Part shown: positions 1 to 5,856 of the stretch, in pieces
Layout of the letters: the number at the start of each line of letters is the position of its first letter
Numbering within the stretch: position 1 is the first letter of the stretch
NCBI GenBank assembly: GCA_031254905.1
Contig: JAIRTN010000043.1
Coordinates: 1 to 6,179, forward strand
From: Coriobacteriales bacterium
GTDB taxonomy: Bacteria > Actinomycetota > Coriobacteriia > Coriobacteriales > UBA8131
Length of the DNA stretch: 6,179 bases
Direction: 5' to 3'
The notes under the pieces: model-generated
Told to the model about the DNA's origin: nothing
The model's database searches: none
The model's input: only the letters and a program-made list of their open reading frames with translations
Program-made: the position numbers and the translations under genes

Positions 1-1536
1 GCCGCCGAACTTCAGGCAACCATCGAGGAATTCGGCGTCGATGCCCGTGTCGAGGGCTGGGTCGCCGGCCCCACCGTCACCCTCTTTAAACTCGCGCTCG
101 GCGAGGGCGTGCGCCTCAACAAGATAAACGCGCTGGCAGACGACATAGCGCTCGCGCTCGCGGCCCCCGCGGTGCGCATCTTCTCGCCCATCCCCGGCAC
201 CACGCTCGTGGGCATCGAAGTCCCCAATACCAGCCGCAGCATGGTCCTCCTCGGCGACGTCCTGCCCGACGCGCCGCCCGGGCCGCTCCAACTTGCCGTC
301 GGCAAAGACGTCGAGGGCGACTCCATCGTCGCCAACCTCGAAAAAATGCCGCACCTCCTCATCGGCGGCACCACCGGCTCAGGCAAATCGGTCGCCATCA
401 ACGCCATGATAATGAGCATCCTCATGCGCGCCACGCCCGCGCAAATCCGCATGATTCTCATCGACCCAAAAATGGTCGAACTCTCGCTCTACAACGACAT
501 CCCGCACCTCTACGTCCCCGTCGTCACCGACGCGCAAAAAGCCGCTGCCGCGCTGGCCTGGGGCGTACTCGAAATGGAGCGCCGCCTCAAGGTCTTCCAG
601 CAGGCCGGGGTCAAAAACATCGCGCAATACAACGCGCAGGTGGCCGAGGAGCGCAAGCGCCTCGAGAAGATTCGTCAGGCCGAAGCAAAGGCCGCCGAGG
701 CACAAGCGGCTAAAGAAGAAGGGACGGATGGGGATAAGGACGGGCCCGCCTGCCTCACCACTCGCCCTTCTCCCCTCGCCGCCACCTCCGCCTCGGGCCC
801 CAAAACAACCTTCGGCGAGGACGGCGTTACGGAGATGCCGCTCATCGTCATCGTCATCGACGAGCTTGCCGACCTCATGATGGTTGCCGGCAAGGAGGTC
901 GAGACTTCTATCAGCCGCCTTGCGCAGCTTGCGCGCGCCGCGGGGCTCCACCTCATCATTGCCACGCAGCGCCCCTCCACCAACGTCATTACCGGGCTTA
1001 TCAAGGCGAATATCGTCAACCGTATCGCCTTTAATGTGGCCTCCGGCATCGACTCGCGCGTCATTCTCGACGGACCGGGGGCCGAGGACCTCATTGGTAC
1101 GGGCGACCTGCTGTTTTCGCGCCCCGAGTACGGCAAACCGCAGCGTATTCAGGGCTGTTACGTGTCCGAGCCCGAGATTGAGGCGGTTGTTGATTTCCTC
1201 AAGTCGCAGGCGGCGCCCGAGTACCACGAGGACATTCTTGCGACCGCGGTGGGCGGCATATCGACGAGCATGATTGCGGATGGCGGCGGCGAGGATGACC
1301 CGCTGGTTTGGGAGGCCGCCGAAATCATTGTGTCGAGCGGTTTTGGTTCTACCTCCACGCTGCAGCGCCGCCTGAAGGTGGGCTACGCGCGCGCGGGGCG
1401 CATTATGGATATGCTTGAGCAGAAGGGGGTCGTTGGGCCGCCGAACGGCAGCAAGCCGCGCGAGGTGCTCATCGACGACGTGCTCGACCTCGAATCGCTC
1501 AAGGCCATCGAGGGGGCGGATGCAGAGGGATGGTAG
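1..1536 (+). CDS. ftsK: DNA translocase FtsK/SpoIIIE, C-terminal part (5' end outside window)
   Basis: ATP-driven, membrane-anchored DNA pump that clears chromosome ends from the closing septum. The frame is open from base 1 with no start, so the N-terminal membrane part lies upstream; 511 residues are visible. In window numbering, residues 1-85 resemble the alpha subdomain. The Walker A motif GTTGSGKS is at 123-130 (bases 367-390), and Walker B is a hydrophobic strand ending in Asp287-Glu288 (bases 841-864). QRPSTNVITGLIKANI, typical of FtsK motors, begins at 323. The winged-helix gamma domain that reads orienting DNA sites spans about 432-492. The segment between Tyr210 and Pro280 is about 45 residues longer than I recall for the family: first charged and probably helical, then disordered. 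The gene ends at TAG 1534-1536, where a 9-bp tandem repeat begins. Family assignment is very secure. Confidence 0.97.
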   Translation, partial: AAELQATIEEFGVDARVEGWVAGPTVTLFKLALGEGVRLNKINALADDIALALAAPAVRIFSPIPGTTLVGIEVPNTSRSMVLLGDVLPDAPPGPLQLAVGKDVEGDSIVANLEKMPHLLIGGTTGSGKSVAINAMIMSILMRATPAQIRMILIDPKMVELSLYNDIPHLYVPVVTDAQKAAAALAWGVLEMERRLKVFQQAGVKNIAQYNAQVAEERKRLEKIRQAEAKAAEAQAAKEEGTDGDKDGPACLTTRPSPLAATSASGPKTTFGEDGVTEMPLIVIVIDELADLMMVAGKEVETSISRLAQLARAAGLHLIIATQRPSTNVITGLIKANIVNRIAFNVASGIDSRVILDGPGAEDLIGTGDLLFSRPEYGKPQRIQGCYVSEPEIEAVVDFLKSQAAPEYHEDILATAVGGISTSMIADGGGEDDPLVWEAAEIIVSSGFGSTSTLQRRLKVGYARAGRIMDMLEQKGVVGPPNGSKPREVLIDDVLDLESLKAIEGADAEGW

Positions 1537-1579
1537 GAGGAGCGGGAGGAGCGGCAAGAGCGGTAGGAGCGGGAGGAGC
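1535..1579. repeat. 9-bp tandem repeat, five copies of GGNAGGAGC
   Basis: Five head-to-tail 9-mers overlap the ftsK stop codon and run into the gap: AGGAGGAGC, GGGAGGAGC, GGCAAGAGC, GGTAGGAGC, GGGAGGAGC. A sixth degenerate unit follows at 1580-1588. The array is purine-rich on the + strand and contains several AGGAG strings that look like ribosome binding sites, but no start codon follows them at a suitable distance. It looks like a slippage-prone minisatellite; I see no evidence of function. Confidence 0.85.
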
Positions 1580-1611
1580 GGATACAGGGGAAACGGGACG
1601 GATTCAGCGAC

Positions 1612-1638
1612 AGAAAGGGGCGTACTTCTCCCCATTCT
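1612..1638 (+). other. Weak stem-loop downstream of ftsK
   Basis: AGAA (1612-1615) and GGGG (1617-1620) can pair with TTCT (1635-1638) and CCCC (1630-1633), with one A-A mismatch and a nine-base loop. There is no T-tract after it, so it does not meet the pattern of an intrinsic terminator. It could slow or process the transcript between ftsK and the next gene, or be chance pairing. Confidence 0.25.
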
Positions 1639-1713
1639 TCCCGAAACTCCGAAACTCGGTGTGTTTCTAGCACCAATGTGTCACACCATGCGTTACTATG
1701 TAAGGAGCAATAC

Positions 1714-1720
1714 AAAGGAG
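1714..1720 (+). promoter_or_regulatory. Ribosome binding site AAAGGAG that selects a TTG start
   Basis: AAAGGAG ends five bases before TTG 1726. An in-frame GTG at 1678 would add 16 residues but has no purine-rich site before it, and the added residues do not belong to the HTH fold. This site is the main reason for placing the start of the RodZ-type gene at 1726. Confidence 0.75.
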
Positions 1721-1725
1721 CATCT

Positions 1726-2910
1726 TTGGCACAGCAGACCTTCGGTAACAGGTTAGCCGAGGCGCGGAGAAGAAGGGGCCTTACGCTTGAGCAGGTCCAC
1801 GCTCAGTTGCGCATAAGTCCGGTCATTCTTGAGGCATTGGAGCTGGGGGATTTTCGCCACATGCCGCTTAAGGGCCACGCGCGCAACATGGTGAGTTCTT
1901 ATGCGCGCTATCTTGGCCTCGACTCCGGAGAGTTGACCCGCCAGTTTCTTGCCGAATATCGAGATTTTGAGAACCATGAGAGCCGGGTGAGTTCCCGGCC
2001 GCTTGGCTTTGGGGCTGGCTCTGGTGGGGGCTCTGCTGCTGGCTCTGGTGGTGGGTATGGGGGCGGCTACGGCGCTGGTGGTGGCTCAGGCTCAGGCGGC
2101 TCCACCGCCTTCGGCTCCGGCGGCCCCAGAAATCCAACGCGCACACGCATCGAAGCAAACCCCTTCTCCTCGCAGCGCGTCGACAAAACGCGGGATGGCC
2201 AAGGCGTTCGTTCGATGTGGGATAAGCCCATCCCGAGTTCCGAGCTCAACCGCGGCTACGATTCTCGCTCCTCAGCGGCCCAAAAGGTTGCGGACGCCGC
2301 GTCCCGCAGGCGTTCCTCGCTCTCCGACGACACGGCGGAGCACGCCCGCTCCTATCATCGGGTCGACATCGGCACACCTCGTCCGAGCCTGCCGATGAGG
2401 ATTTTTGGCCCCCTTGTCTCAAACCCGATTGCGATGATTGCCGTGCTTGTCGTCATACTCATCGTGGCGCTCGTGATTTGGGCGGTGCTGGCAAATAATT
2501 CCGAGCGAGCAAGCAACGAGGTTCCTCCGCTGCACGTCCAAACGCCGGAGGGCGGCGACACGACGGGCGATGACGACCCCAACGGCAACACCAACACCGA
2601 CGATTCCGGCGAGAATGAGCAAGACGACCCGCGCTATGGACCCTTTGAACTGGTGGTTCAGCCGTCCGCGGGAACAGCGCCATGGACGAGGGTAATTGTC
2701 GACGGCGAAAACGTCTGCGAGCAGTTGCTCGACGAGAAGAAAACGTGGCAGGTTACGGAAAGCTGCGAGGTAACAACAGGGCAACCCAACAACTTACAGG
2801 TGACGCGCAACGGCGAGAGCGCTACACTAGATATAAGCAATGACGGTATCGGTTCGTTGACGCTTACGGTTGAGAAGAAGCCGGAGGCCCCAACAAACCC
2901 CACAAATTAA
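1726..2910 (+). CDS. RodZ/YmfM-family membrane protein: HTH, single TM helix, DUF4115-like exported domain
   Basis: A 394-residue protein starting at TTG 1726. Residues 6-66 form a RodZ-type helix-turn-helix (FGNRLAEARRRRGLTLEQV onward). A Gly/Ser/Tyr linker follows at 94-133, then an Arg/Ser-rich cytoplasmic stretch, one membrane helix at about 234-255, an acidic Asp/Asn/Gly linker at 273-303, and a beta-rich C-terminal domain at about 306-384 that resembles DUF4115. In RodZ the HTH binds the MreB cytoskeleton and the protein acts in cell shape; the Bacillus homologue YmfM sits beside pgsA, as here. MreB is not in view, so a shape role is inference. The only two cysteines, 331 and 347, are in the predicted exported domain. 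The linkers make the protein longer than a minimal RodZ. Architecture is clear; the exact role is not. Confidence 0.88.
   Translation: MAQQTFGNRLAEARRRRGLTLEQVHAQLRISPVILEALELGDFRHMPLKGHARNMVSSYARYLGLDSGELTRQFLAEYRDFENHESRVSSRPLGFGAGSGGGSAAGSGGGYGGGYGAGGGSGSGGSTAFGSGGPRNPTRTRIEANPFSSQRVDKTRDGQGVRSMWDKPIPSSELNRGYDSRSSAAQKVADAASRRRSSLSDDTAEHARSYHRVDIGTPRPSLPMRIFGPLVSNPIAMIAVLVVILIVALVIWAVLANNSERASNEVPPLHVQTPEGGDTTGDDDPNGNTNTDDSGENEQDDPRYGPFELVVQPSAGTAPWTRVIVDGENVCEQLLDEKKTWQVTESCEVTTGQPNNLQVTRNGESATLDISNDGIGSLTLTVEKKPEAPTNPTN
2005..2124 (+). repeat. Gly/Ser-rich low-complexity tract in the RodZ-type protein
   Basis: About 40 codons rich in GGC, GGT, GGG and TCT encode an irregular GSGGG/GYGGG repeat between the HTH domain and the membrane-proximal region. 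GGCTCTGGTGG occurs twice. It probably acts as a flexible tether. The G-runs are also of the kind that slips during replication, so length may vary between strains. Confidence 0.8.
2800..2828 (+). promoter_or_regulatory. Possible internal promoter upstream of yajQ (weak)
   Basis: GTGACG (2800-2805) and TACACT (2823-2828) are 17 bases apart, and each matches four of six positions of the sigma-70-type -35 and -10 hexamers. A second AT-rich hexamer, TATAAG, lies at 2832-2837 without a partner box. The site is inside the 3' end of the RodZ-type gene, about 100 bases before yajQ. Such partial matches are common, so this is only a candidate. Confidence 0.2.
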
Positions 2911-2917
2911 AAGCATC

Positions 2918-2923
2918 AGGAGG
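2918..2923 (+). promoter_or_regulatory. Ribosome binding site AGGAGG of yajQ
   Basis: A strong AGGAGG with a nine-base spacer to ATG 2933. It rejects the longer in-frame start at 2870, which lies inside the previous gene and would add 21 residues unlike any YajQ N terminus. Confidence 0.85.
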
Positions 2924-2932
2924 CTAGAACCA

Positions 2933-3433
2933 ATGGCAAAAGACGAGAGTTTCGACGTGGTATCAGAAGTCAATCTCCAAGAGGTTGACAACGCCTACCA
3001 GCAAACACGCAAGGAACTCGCGCAGCGCTATGACCTCAAAGACAGCAAGGCCACCCTCACCTTCGACAAAGGCACGCAGCGCTTCACCCTCACCGCGCCG
3101 AGCGAATTCGTCGCTCGCCAAGTCATAGACGTACTCAACACCAAACTCGTACATCGCAAAATCGACCTCAAAAGCCTCAAATGGAGCGACCCCGAGGCCG
3201 CCTCAGGCATGACGGTGCGCCTCTTGGGCACCCTCATCTCTGGCATCGACAAAGACACGGCGGGCAAAATCAACAAAGACCTCCGCGCCCTCAAACTCAA
3301 AAACGTAAAAGTGCAGATAGAAGGCGACAAACTCCGCGTCTTTTCGCCCAAACGCGACACGCTCCAAGAGGTCATAACCTTCCTCAAAGAGCAGGACTAC
3401 GGCCAGCCGCTGCAATTCATAAACTACCGCTGA
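2933..3433 (+). CDS. yajQ: YajQ family nucleotide-binding (cyclic di-GMP-binding) protein
   Basis: A 166-residue soluble protein, the usual family length (about 163). The N terminus MAKDESFDVVSEV matches the conserved YajQ opening, followed by the RYD motif at 32-34. LVHRKIDL at 72-79 begins the linker between the two ferredoxin-like halves, RVFSPKRDTLQ is at 135-145, and the C terminus LQFINYR is typical. A Xanthomonas YajQ homologue binds cyclic di-GMP and acts with a transcription factor; other members have been reported to bind nucleotides or RNA. No cyclic di-GMP enzyme is visible here, so the ligand is uncertain. It starts 22 bases after the RodZ-type gene and ends 8 bases before rimO, so co-expression is likely. 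Codons are strongly C-ending with AAA for lysine. Confidence 0.95.
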   Translation: MAKDESFDVVSEVNLQEVDNAYQQTRKELAQRYDLKDSKATLTFDKGTQRFTLTAPSEFVARQVIDVLNTKLVHRKIDLKSLKWSDPEAASGMTVRLLGTLISGIDKDTAGKINKDLRALKLKNVKVQIEGDKLRVFSPKRDTLQEVITFLKEQDYGQPLQFINYR

Positions 3434-3441
3434 CGAAAACT

Positions 3442-5136
3442 ATGGCGTCTTCCCAAACGGCTCCTAAAACGCCCCCTAAAACGTCCCGCAAAACGCCCCA
3501 AACGGTTGTCGAAGCAGCCCCTAAAACGGTCGCCTTCGTCACCCTCGGATGCGCAAAAAACGAGGTTGATTCCGACAAAATGCGCGCCCGCCTCTCCGCC
3601 GCTGGCTTTGCGCTGCTGCCCGGGGCTGGGGCGGCCGGGGCTGCCGGGGCTGCCGCTGGGACGGCCGCTGTTGACGCCGCCGGCCCCGCCGATGCCGACG
3701 TCGTAATCGTCAACACCTGCTCCTTCATCACCGAGGCAACCGAGGAGGCCATCTCCACAATCTTCTCCCTGCTCAGCCTCCCGCGCCTCGCCCAAGGCAG
3801 GGCGCACCTCATCGTGGCCGGTTGCATGCCCGCGCGCTACGGCAGCGCCCTCGCCCAAGAACTCCCCGAGGTCGCCGCCTTTGTCACCTGCGAAGACGAG
3901 GACAAGATTGTCGACATCGTCAACGCCGTACTCGGCCACAACAAGTCGGAGCAAGACGCGTCCCACAATCCTAAAACCTCAAGTACTAATGGGGATAAGA
4001 ACGCTACGCAATCCCCCACAGAACTCGCCCTCTCCGTTTCTCGCACGGTGTCTGCCCCGTGGGCCTACGTAAAAATTGCCGACGGTTGCAACCGCTTCTG
4101 TTCGTTTTGCACGATTCCGCACATACGAGGCCGCTATCGCAGCGTACCCGTGGGTGCCATCGTCGCGGAGATAGAGGGGCTCGTGGCGGGTGGCGTGCAA
4201 GAAATCGTTCTCATCGCCCAAGACACGGGGATATGGGGCGGCGACATTGCCGCAGCGCCCGACCTTGTCCCCATTACTCCCTTTGTCGATGCTGATGAGC
4301 CCACTACCCTTGCCGGGCTGCTTGAGTTGCTGGCGACGCGGTTTCCTGATACGTGGCTGCGTGTTATGTATCTGCAGCCGCAGGGCTTGACCGATGAGTT
4401 GTTGGCCGTCATGGCGCGGCATAGCAATATATGTAACTATCTTGATATCCCGTTGCAGCATGCCAGTGCGCGCGTGCTTGCGGAAATGAATCGCAAAGGG
4501 AGCGGGGCGGAGTATCTTGCGCTGCTGGCGCGTATCCGTGCGGCGCTGCCCGACGTTGCGCTGCGTACGACGGTAATTGCCGGGTTTCCGGGGGAGACAC
4601 GGGCCGAGGCGCGGGAGCTTGAGCGTTTTATTGAGGAGGCGGCCTTCGATTACGTTGGCGTGTTTATGTATTCGCAGGAGGAGGGCACGGTTGCCGGGCG
4701 GCGGACGGACCAAGTGCCGATGCGTACCCGTCGGGCACGGGCGCAGCGTTTGCGCGATTTGGCGGACGCGGCGGGGTTTGCGAAGGTTGCTGAGCGGGTG
4801 GGGGAGAGCATCGAGGTGCTTGTGACGGAGTACGATGAGGATGCGGGGGATGCTGGTTTGCCGTCTGCCGCTGCTGCGGGCGCTGTTGGCGCTGCTGCGG
4901 GCGCTGTCGAGAGCGCTGATTCTGCGGGCGCTGTGGGCGCGGAGGGCGCTGCTGAGGGCGCTGCTGATGGCGCCGCGGTGGCCACCTCGTATCCGTTGCT
5001 GGGGAGAACAAAATGGCAGGCGCCCGAGGTTGATGGTACGATTCATCTCAATCGTGGGCGGATAGGCGAGAAGCTTTCTGCTACGATAGTAGAGACCTAT
5101 TGTTATGAGTTGGACGGGATAGTTACGGAGCCATAA
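3442..5136 (+). CDS. rimO: Ribosomal protein S12 methylthiotransferase RimO (enlarged, 564 aa)
   Basis: Radical-SAM enzyme that adds a methylthio group to a conserved aspartate of ribosomal protein S12. The N-terminal methylthiotransferase domain carries the auxiliary cluster ligands Cys37 (TLGCAKNEVDS), Cys93 (NTCSFI) and Cys128 (AGCM). The radical-SAM triad is Cys216, Cys220 and Cys223 (CNRFCSFC). YLDIPLQH is at 333-340 and GFPGET at 381-386. A C-terminal TRAM domain with GRTKWQAPEVDG supports RimO over MiaB. The family is usually about 430-450 residues. The excess comes from a Pro-Lys-Thr-rich N-terminal tail (1-28), an Ala/Gly insert (60-83), a polar linker (166-201) and an Ala/Gly insert inside TRAM (467-515). 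ATG 3442 is 8 bases after the yajQ stop with no good Shine-Dalgarno, so translation may be coupled to yajQ. All key cysteines are present, so it should be active. Confidence 0.96.
   Translation: MASSQTAPKTPPKTSRKTPQTVVEAAPKTVAFVTLGCAKNEVDSDKMRARLSAAGFALLPGAGAAGAAGAAAGTAAVDAAGPADADVVIVNTCSFITEATEEAISTIFSLLSLPRLAQGRAHLIVAGCMPARYGSALAQELPEVAAFVTCEDEDKIVDIVNAVLGHNKSEQDASHNPKTSSTNGDKNATQSPTELALSVSRTVSAPWAYVKIADGCNRFCSFCTIPHIRGRYRSVPVGAIVAEIEGLVAGGVQEIVLIAQDTGIWGGDIAAAPDLVPITPFVDADEPTTLAGLLELLATRFPDTWLRVMYLQPQGLTDELLAVMARHSNICNYLDIPLQHASARVLAEMNRKGSGAEYLALLARIRAALPDVALRTTVIAGFPGETRAEARELERFIEEAAFDYVGVFMYSQEEGTVAGRRTDQVPMRTRRARAQRLRDLADAAGFAKVAERVGESIEVLVTEYDEDAGDAGLPSAAAAGAVGAAAGAVESADSAGAVGAEGAAEGAADGAAVATSYPLLGRTKWQAPEVDGTIHLNRGRIGEKLSATIVETYCYELDGIVTEP
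4840..4986 (+). repeat. Ala/Gly-coding repeat tract inside the RimO TRAM domain
   Basis: About 49 codons, mostly GCT, GCG and GGC. A 17-base string GCTGCTGCGGGCGCTGT occurs at 4870-4886 and again at 4891-4907, a period of 21, with a 13-base partial copy at 4922-4934. GAGGGCGCTGCT is repeated head to tail at 4942-4953 and 4954-4965, encoding EGAA twice. All periods are multiples of three, so the frame is kept. The tract looks built by repeated local duplication. Confidence 0.85.
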
Positions 5137-5160
5137 GTTGGACGGGATAATTGTGGAGCC
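5108..5160. repeat. 28-bp direct duplication across the rimO stop codon
   Basis: AGTTGGACGGGATA followed by a GGAGCC end occurs at 5108-5132 and again at 5136-5160. The 25-base copies differ at three positions and are offset by 28 bases. Copy 1 encodes the present C terminus of RimO (ELDGIVTEP) before TAA 5134-5136. Copy 2 fills the gap to pgsA and supplies its ribosome binding site, GGAG at 5155-5158, seven bases before ATG 5166. Confidence 0.9.
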
Positions 5161-5165
5161 GCGGG

Positions 5166-5816
5166 ATGTCTGACAACAGGAAATATAGAGAGTTGCTGAC
5201 GCCGGCGAATATCGTTACCACGGTGCGCATCATTCTTATCCCCGTTTTTGTGTTTTTGCTGCTTGCGCCTTGGCCTTTGTGGTCGCCCGACCCGCTTTTG
5301 GCGCAGCTTGCCAAGCCGTGGGCGGCGGTGCTGGTCTTTGCCCTGCTCGCGCTTACGGATGGGCTGGACGGCTACCTCGCGCGTTCGCGCAACGAGGTGA
5401 CGAATTTTGGCAAATTCCTCGACCCGCTTGCCGACAAGATACTCGTTACGGCTGCGCTGCTTGCCCTCATCGAACTCGGCAAGCTGCCGGCGTGGGTGGC
5501 GCTCATCATCATCGGGCGCGACTTTCTTGTCTCCGGGCTGCGCATGGTTGCCTCGGTTGAGCGGCAGGTCATCGCAGCGAGCAATCTTGGCAAGGCCAAG
5601 ACAGTTGTGCAGATAATCGCGATAATTCTGTTCATCGTAAAGGACGCCGCCCTTATCTCCCGCCTGAGTTCTCATCTTGCGCTGGCGGCCGATTTGCTTG
5701 CGTGGGGCGTCATGCTTGCCGCGCTGGTGCTTACCCTGCTTTCTATGGTCGATTATTTTTGGAAGTGCAGTTCGATACTCGGCCTGCCCCTGCGTGGCAA
5801 CGGCAAAAAGGAGTAG
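5166..5816 (+). CDS. pgsA: CDP-diacylglycerol--glycerol-3-phosphate 3-phosphatidyltransferase
   Basis: Integral membrane enzyme that transfers a phosphatidyl group from CDP-diacylglycerol to glycerol-3-phosphate, giving phosphatidylglycerolphosphate, the committed step to phosphatidylglycerol and cardiolipin. The protein has 216 residues, slightly longer than many PgsA proteins. It carries a perfect CDP-alcohol phosphatidyltransferase signature, D-x2-DG-x2-AR-x8-G-x3-D-x3-D, with Asp65, Asp68, Gly69, Ala72, Arg73, Gly82, Asp86 and Asp90; the aspartates bind metal and serve catalysis. Hydrophobic segments near 17-35, 51-64, 92-126, 145-160 and 171-196 fit the six-helix fold. LTPANIVTTVRI near the start is typical of the family. 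GGAG at 5155-5158 selects ATG 5166 over an in-frame TTG at 5151. Other CDP-alcohol transferases share the signature, but the N terminus and the neighbouring cinA-type gene support PgsA. Confidence 0.95.
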   Translation: MSDNRKYRELLTPANIVTTVRIILIPVFVFLLLAPWPLWSPDPLLAQLAKPWAAVLVFALLALTDGLDGYLARSRNEVTNFGKFLDPLADKILVTAALLALIELGKLPAWVALIIIGRDFLVSGLRMVASVERQVIAASNLGKAKTVVQIIAIILFIVKDAALISRLSSHLALAADLLAWGVMLAALVLTLLSMVDYFWKCSSILGLPLRGNGKKE

Positions 5817-5856
5817 GGAAGTCTCGAATTGCTGCTCGTAAAGGAGAGTGGGCGTG

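Larger units (their letters stand above)
1537..1725 (+). other. Intergenic region between ftsK and the RodZ-type gene
   Basis: This is the longest non-coding stretch (189 bases). It holds, in order, the rest of the 9-bp repeat, a weak hairpin (1612-1638), a short direct repeat CGAAACTC (twice, around 1642-1657), an inverted pair GGTGTG (1658-1663) and CACACC (1682-1687) with 18 bases between, and the ribosome binding site at 1714-1720. TACTAT at 1694-1699 is a poor -10-like hexamer with no acceptable -35 box 16-18 bases upstream, so I do not call a promoter, although one is expected somewhere here. I see no small gene. Confidence 0.6.

Noticed and set aside
728..738. 11-base string ATGGGGATAAG shared by the ftsK insertion (728-738) and the rimO linker (3989-3999), in the same frame
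   Set aside because: A few 11-base matches are expected by chance in a sequence of this length, so a shared origin is not supported on this alone.
1421..1435. FtsK orienting sequence (KOPS or SRS-like GAGAAGGG) near AGAAGGGGGT
   Set aside because: It is not an exact match to the known motifs, the motif for this lineage is unknown, and one site in one window shows no polarity.
379..1635. Long open frame on the - strand opposite ftsK (about 418 codons)
   Set aside because: It is antisense to a certain FtsK motor domain, has an Arg/Leu/Gly-rich composition typical of GC-rich shadow frames, and no recognisable domain or ribosome binding site.
1612..1680. Rho-independent terminator after ftsK
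   Set aside because: The stem at 1612-1638 is short with a mismatch and has no T-tract; the GAAAC/GTTTC pair at 1651-1667 is only five AT-rich base pairs.
1678..1725. GTG 1678 as the start of the RodZ-type gene
   Set aside because: No Shine-Dalgarno precedes it, and TTG 1726 has AAAGGAG at a good distance directly before the HTH domain.
3181..3441. Extension of rimO upstream into yajQ from 3181
   Set aside because: The extra residues overlap yajQ in another frame and have no family similarity; ATG 3442 directly follows the yajQ stop.
4870..4965. Clustered short repeats as a possible CRISPR-like array
   Set aside because: The repeats are 12-21 bp, in frame, inside a gene, and lack unique spacers of constant length.
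3979..5046. Long open frame on the - strand opposite rimO (about 355 codons)
   Set aside because: It is a shadow of the conserved radical-SAM and TRAM coding sequence with no coherent protein character.
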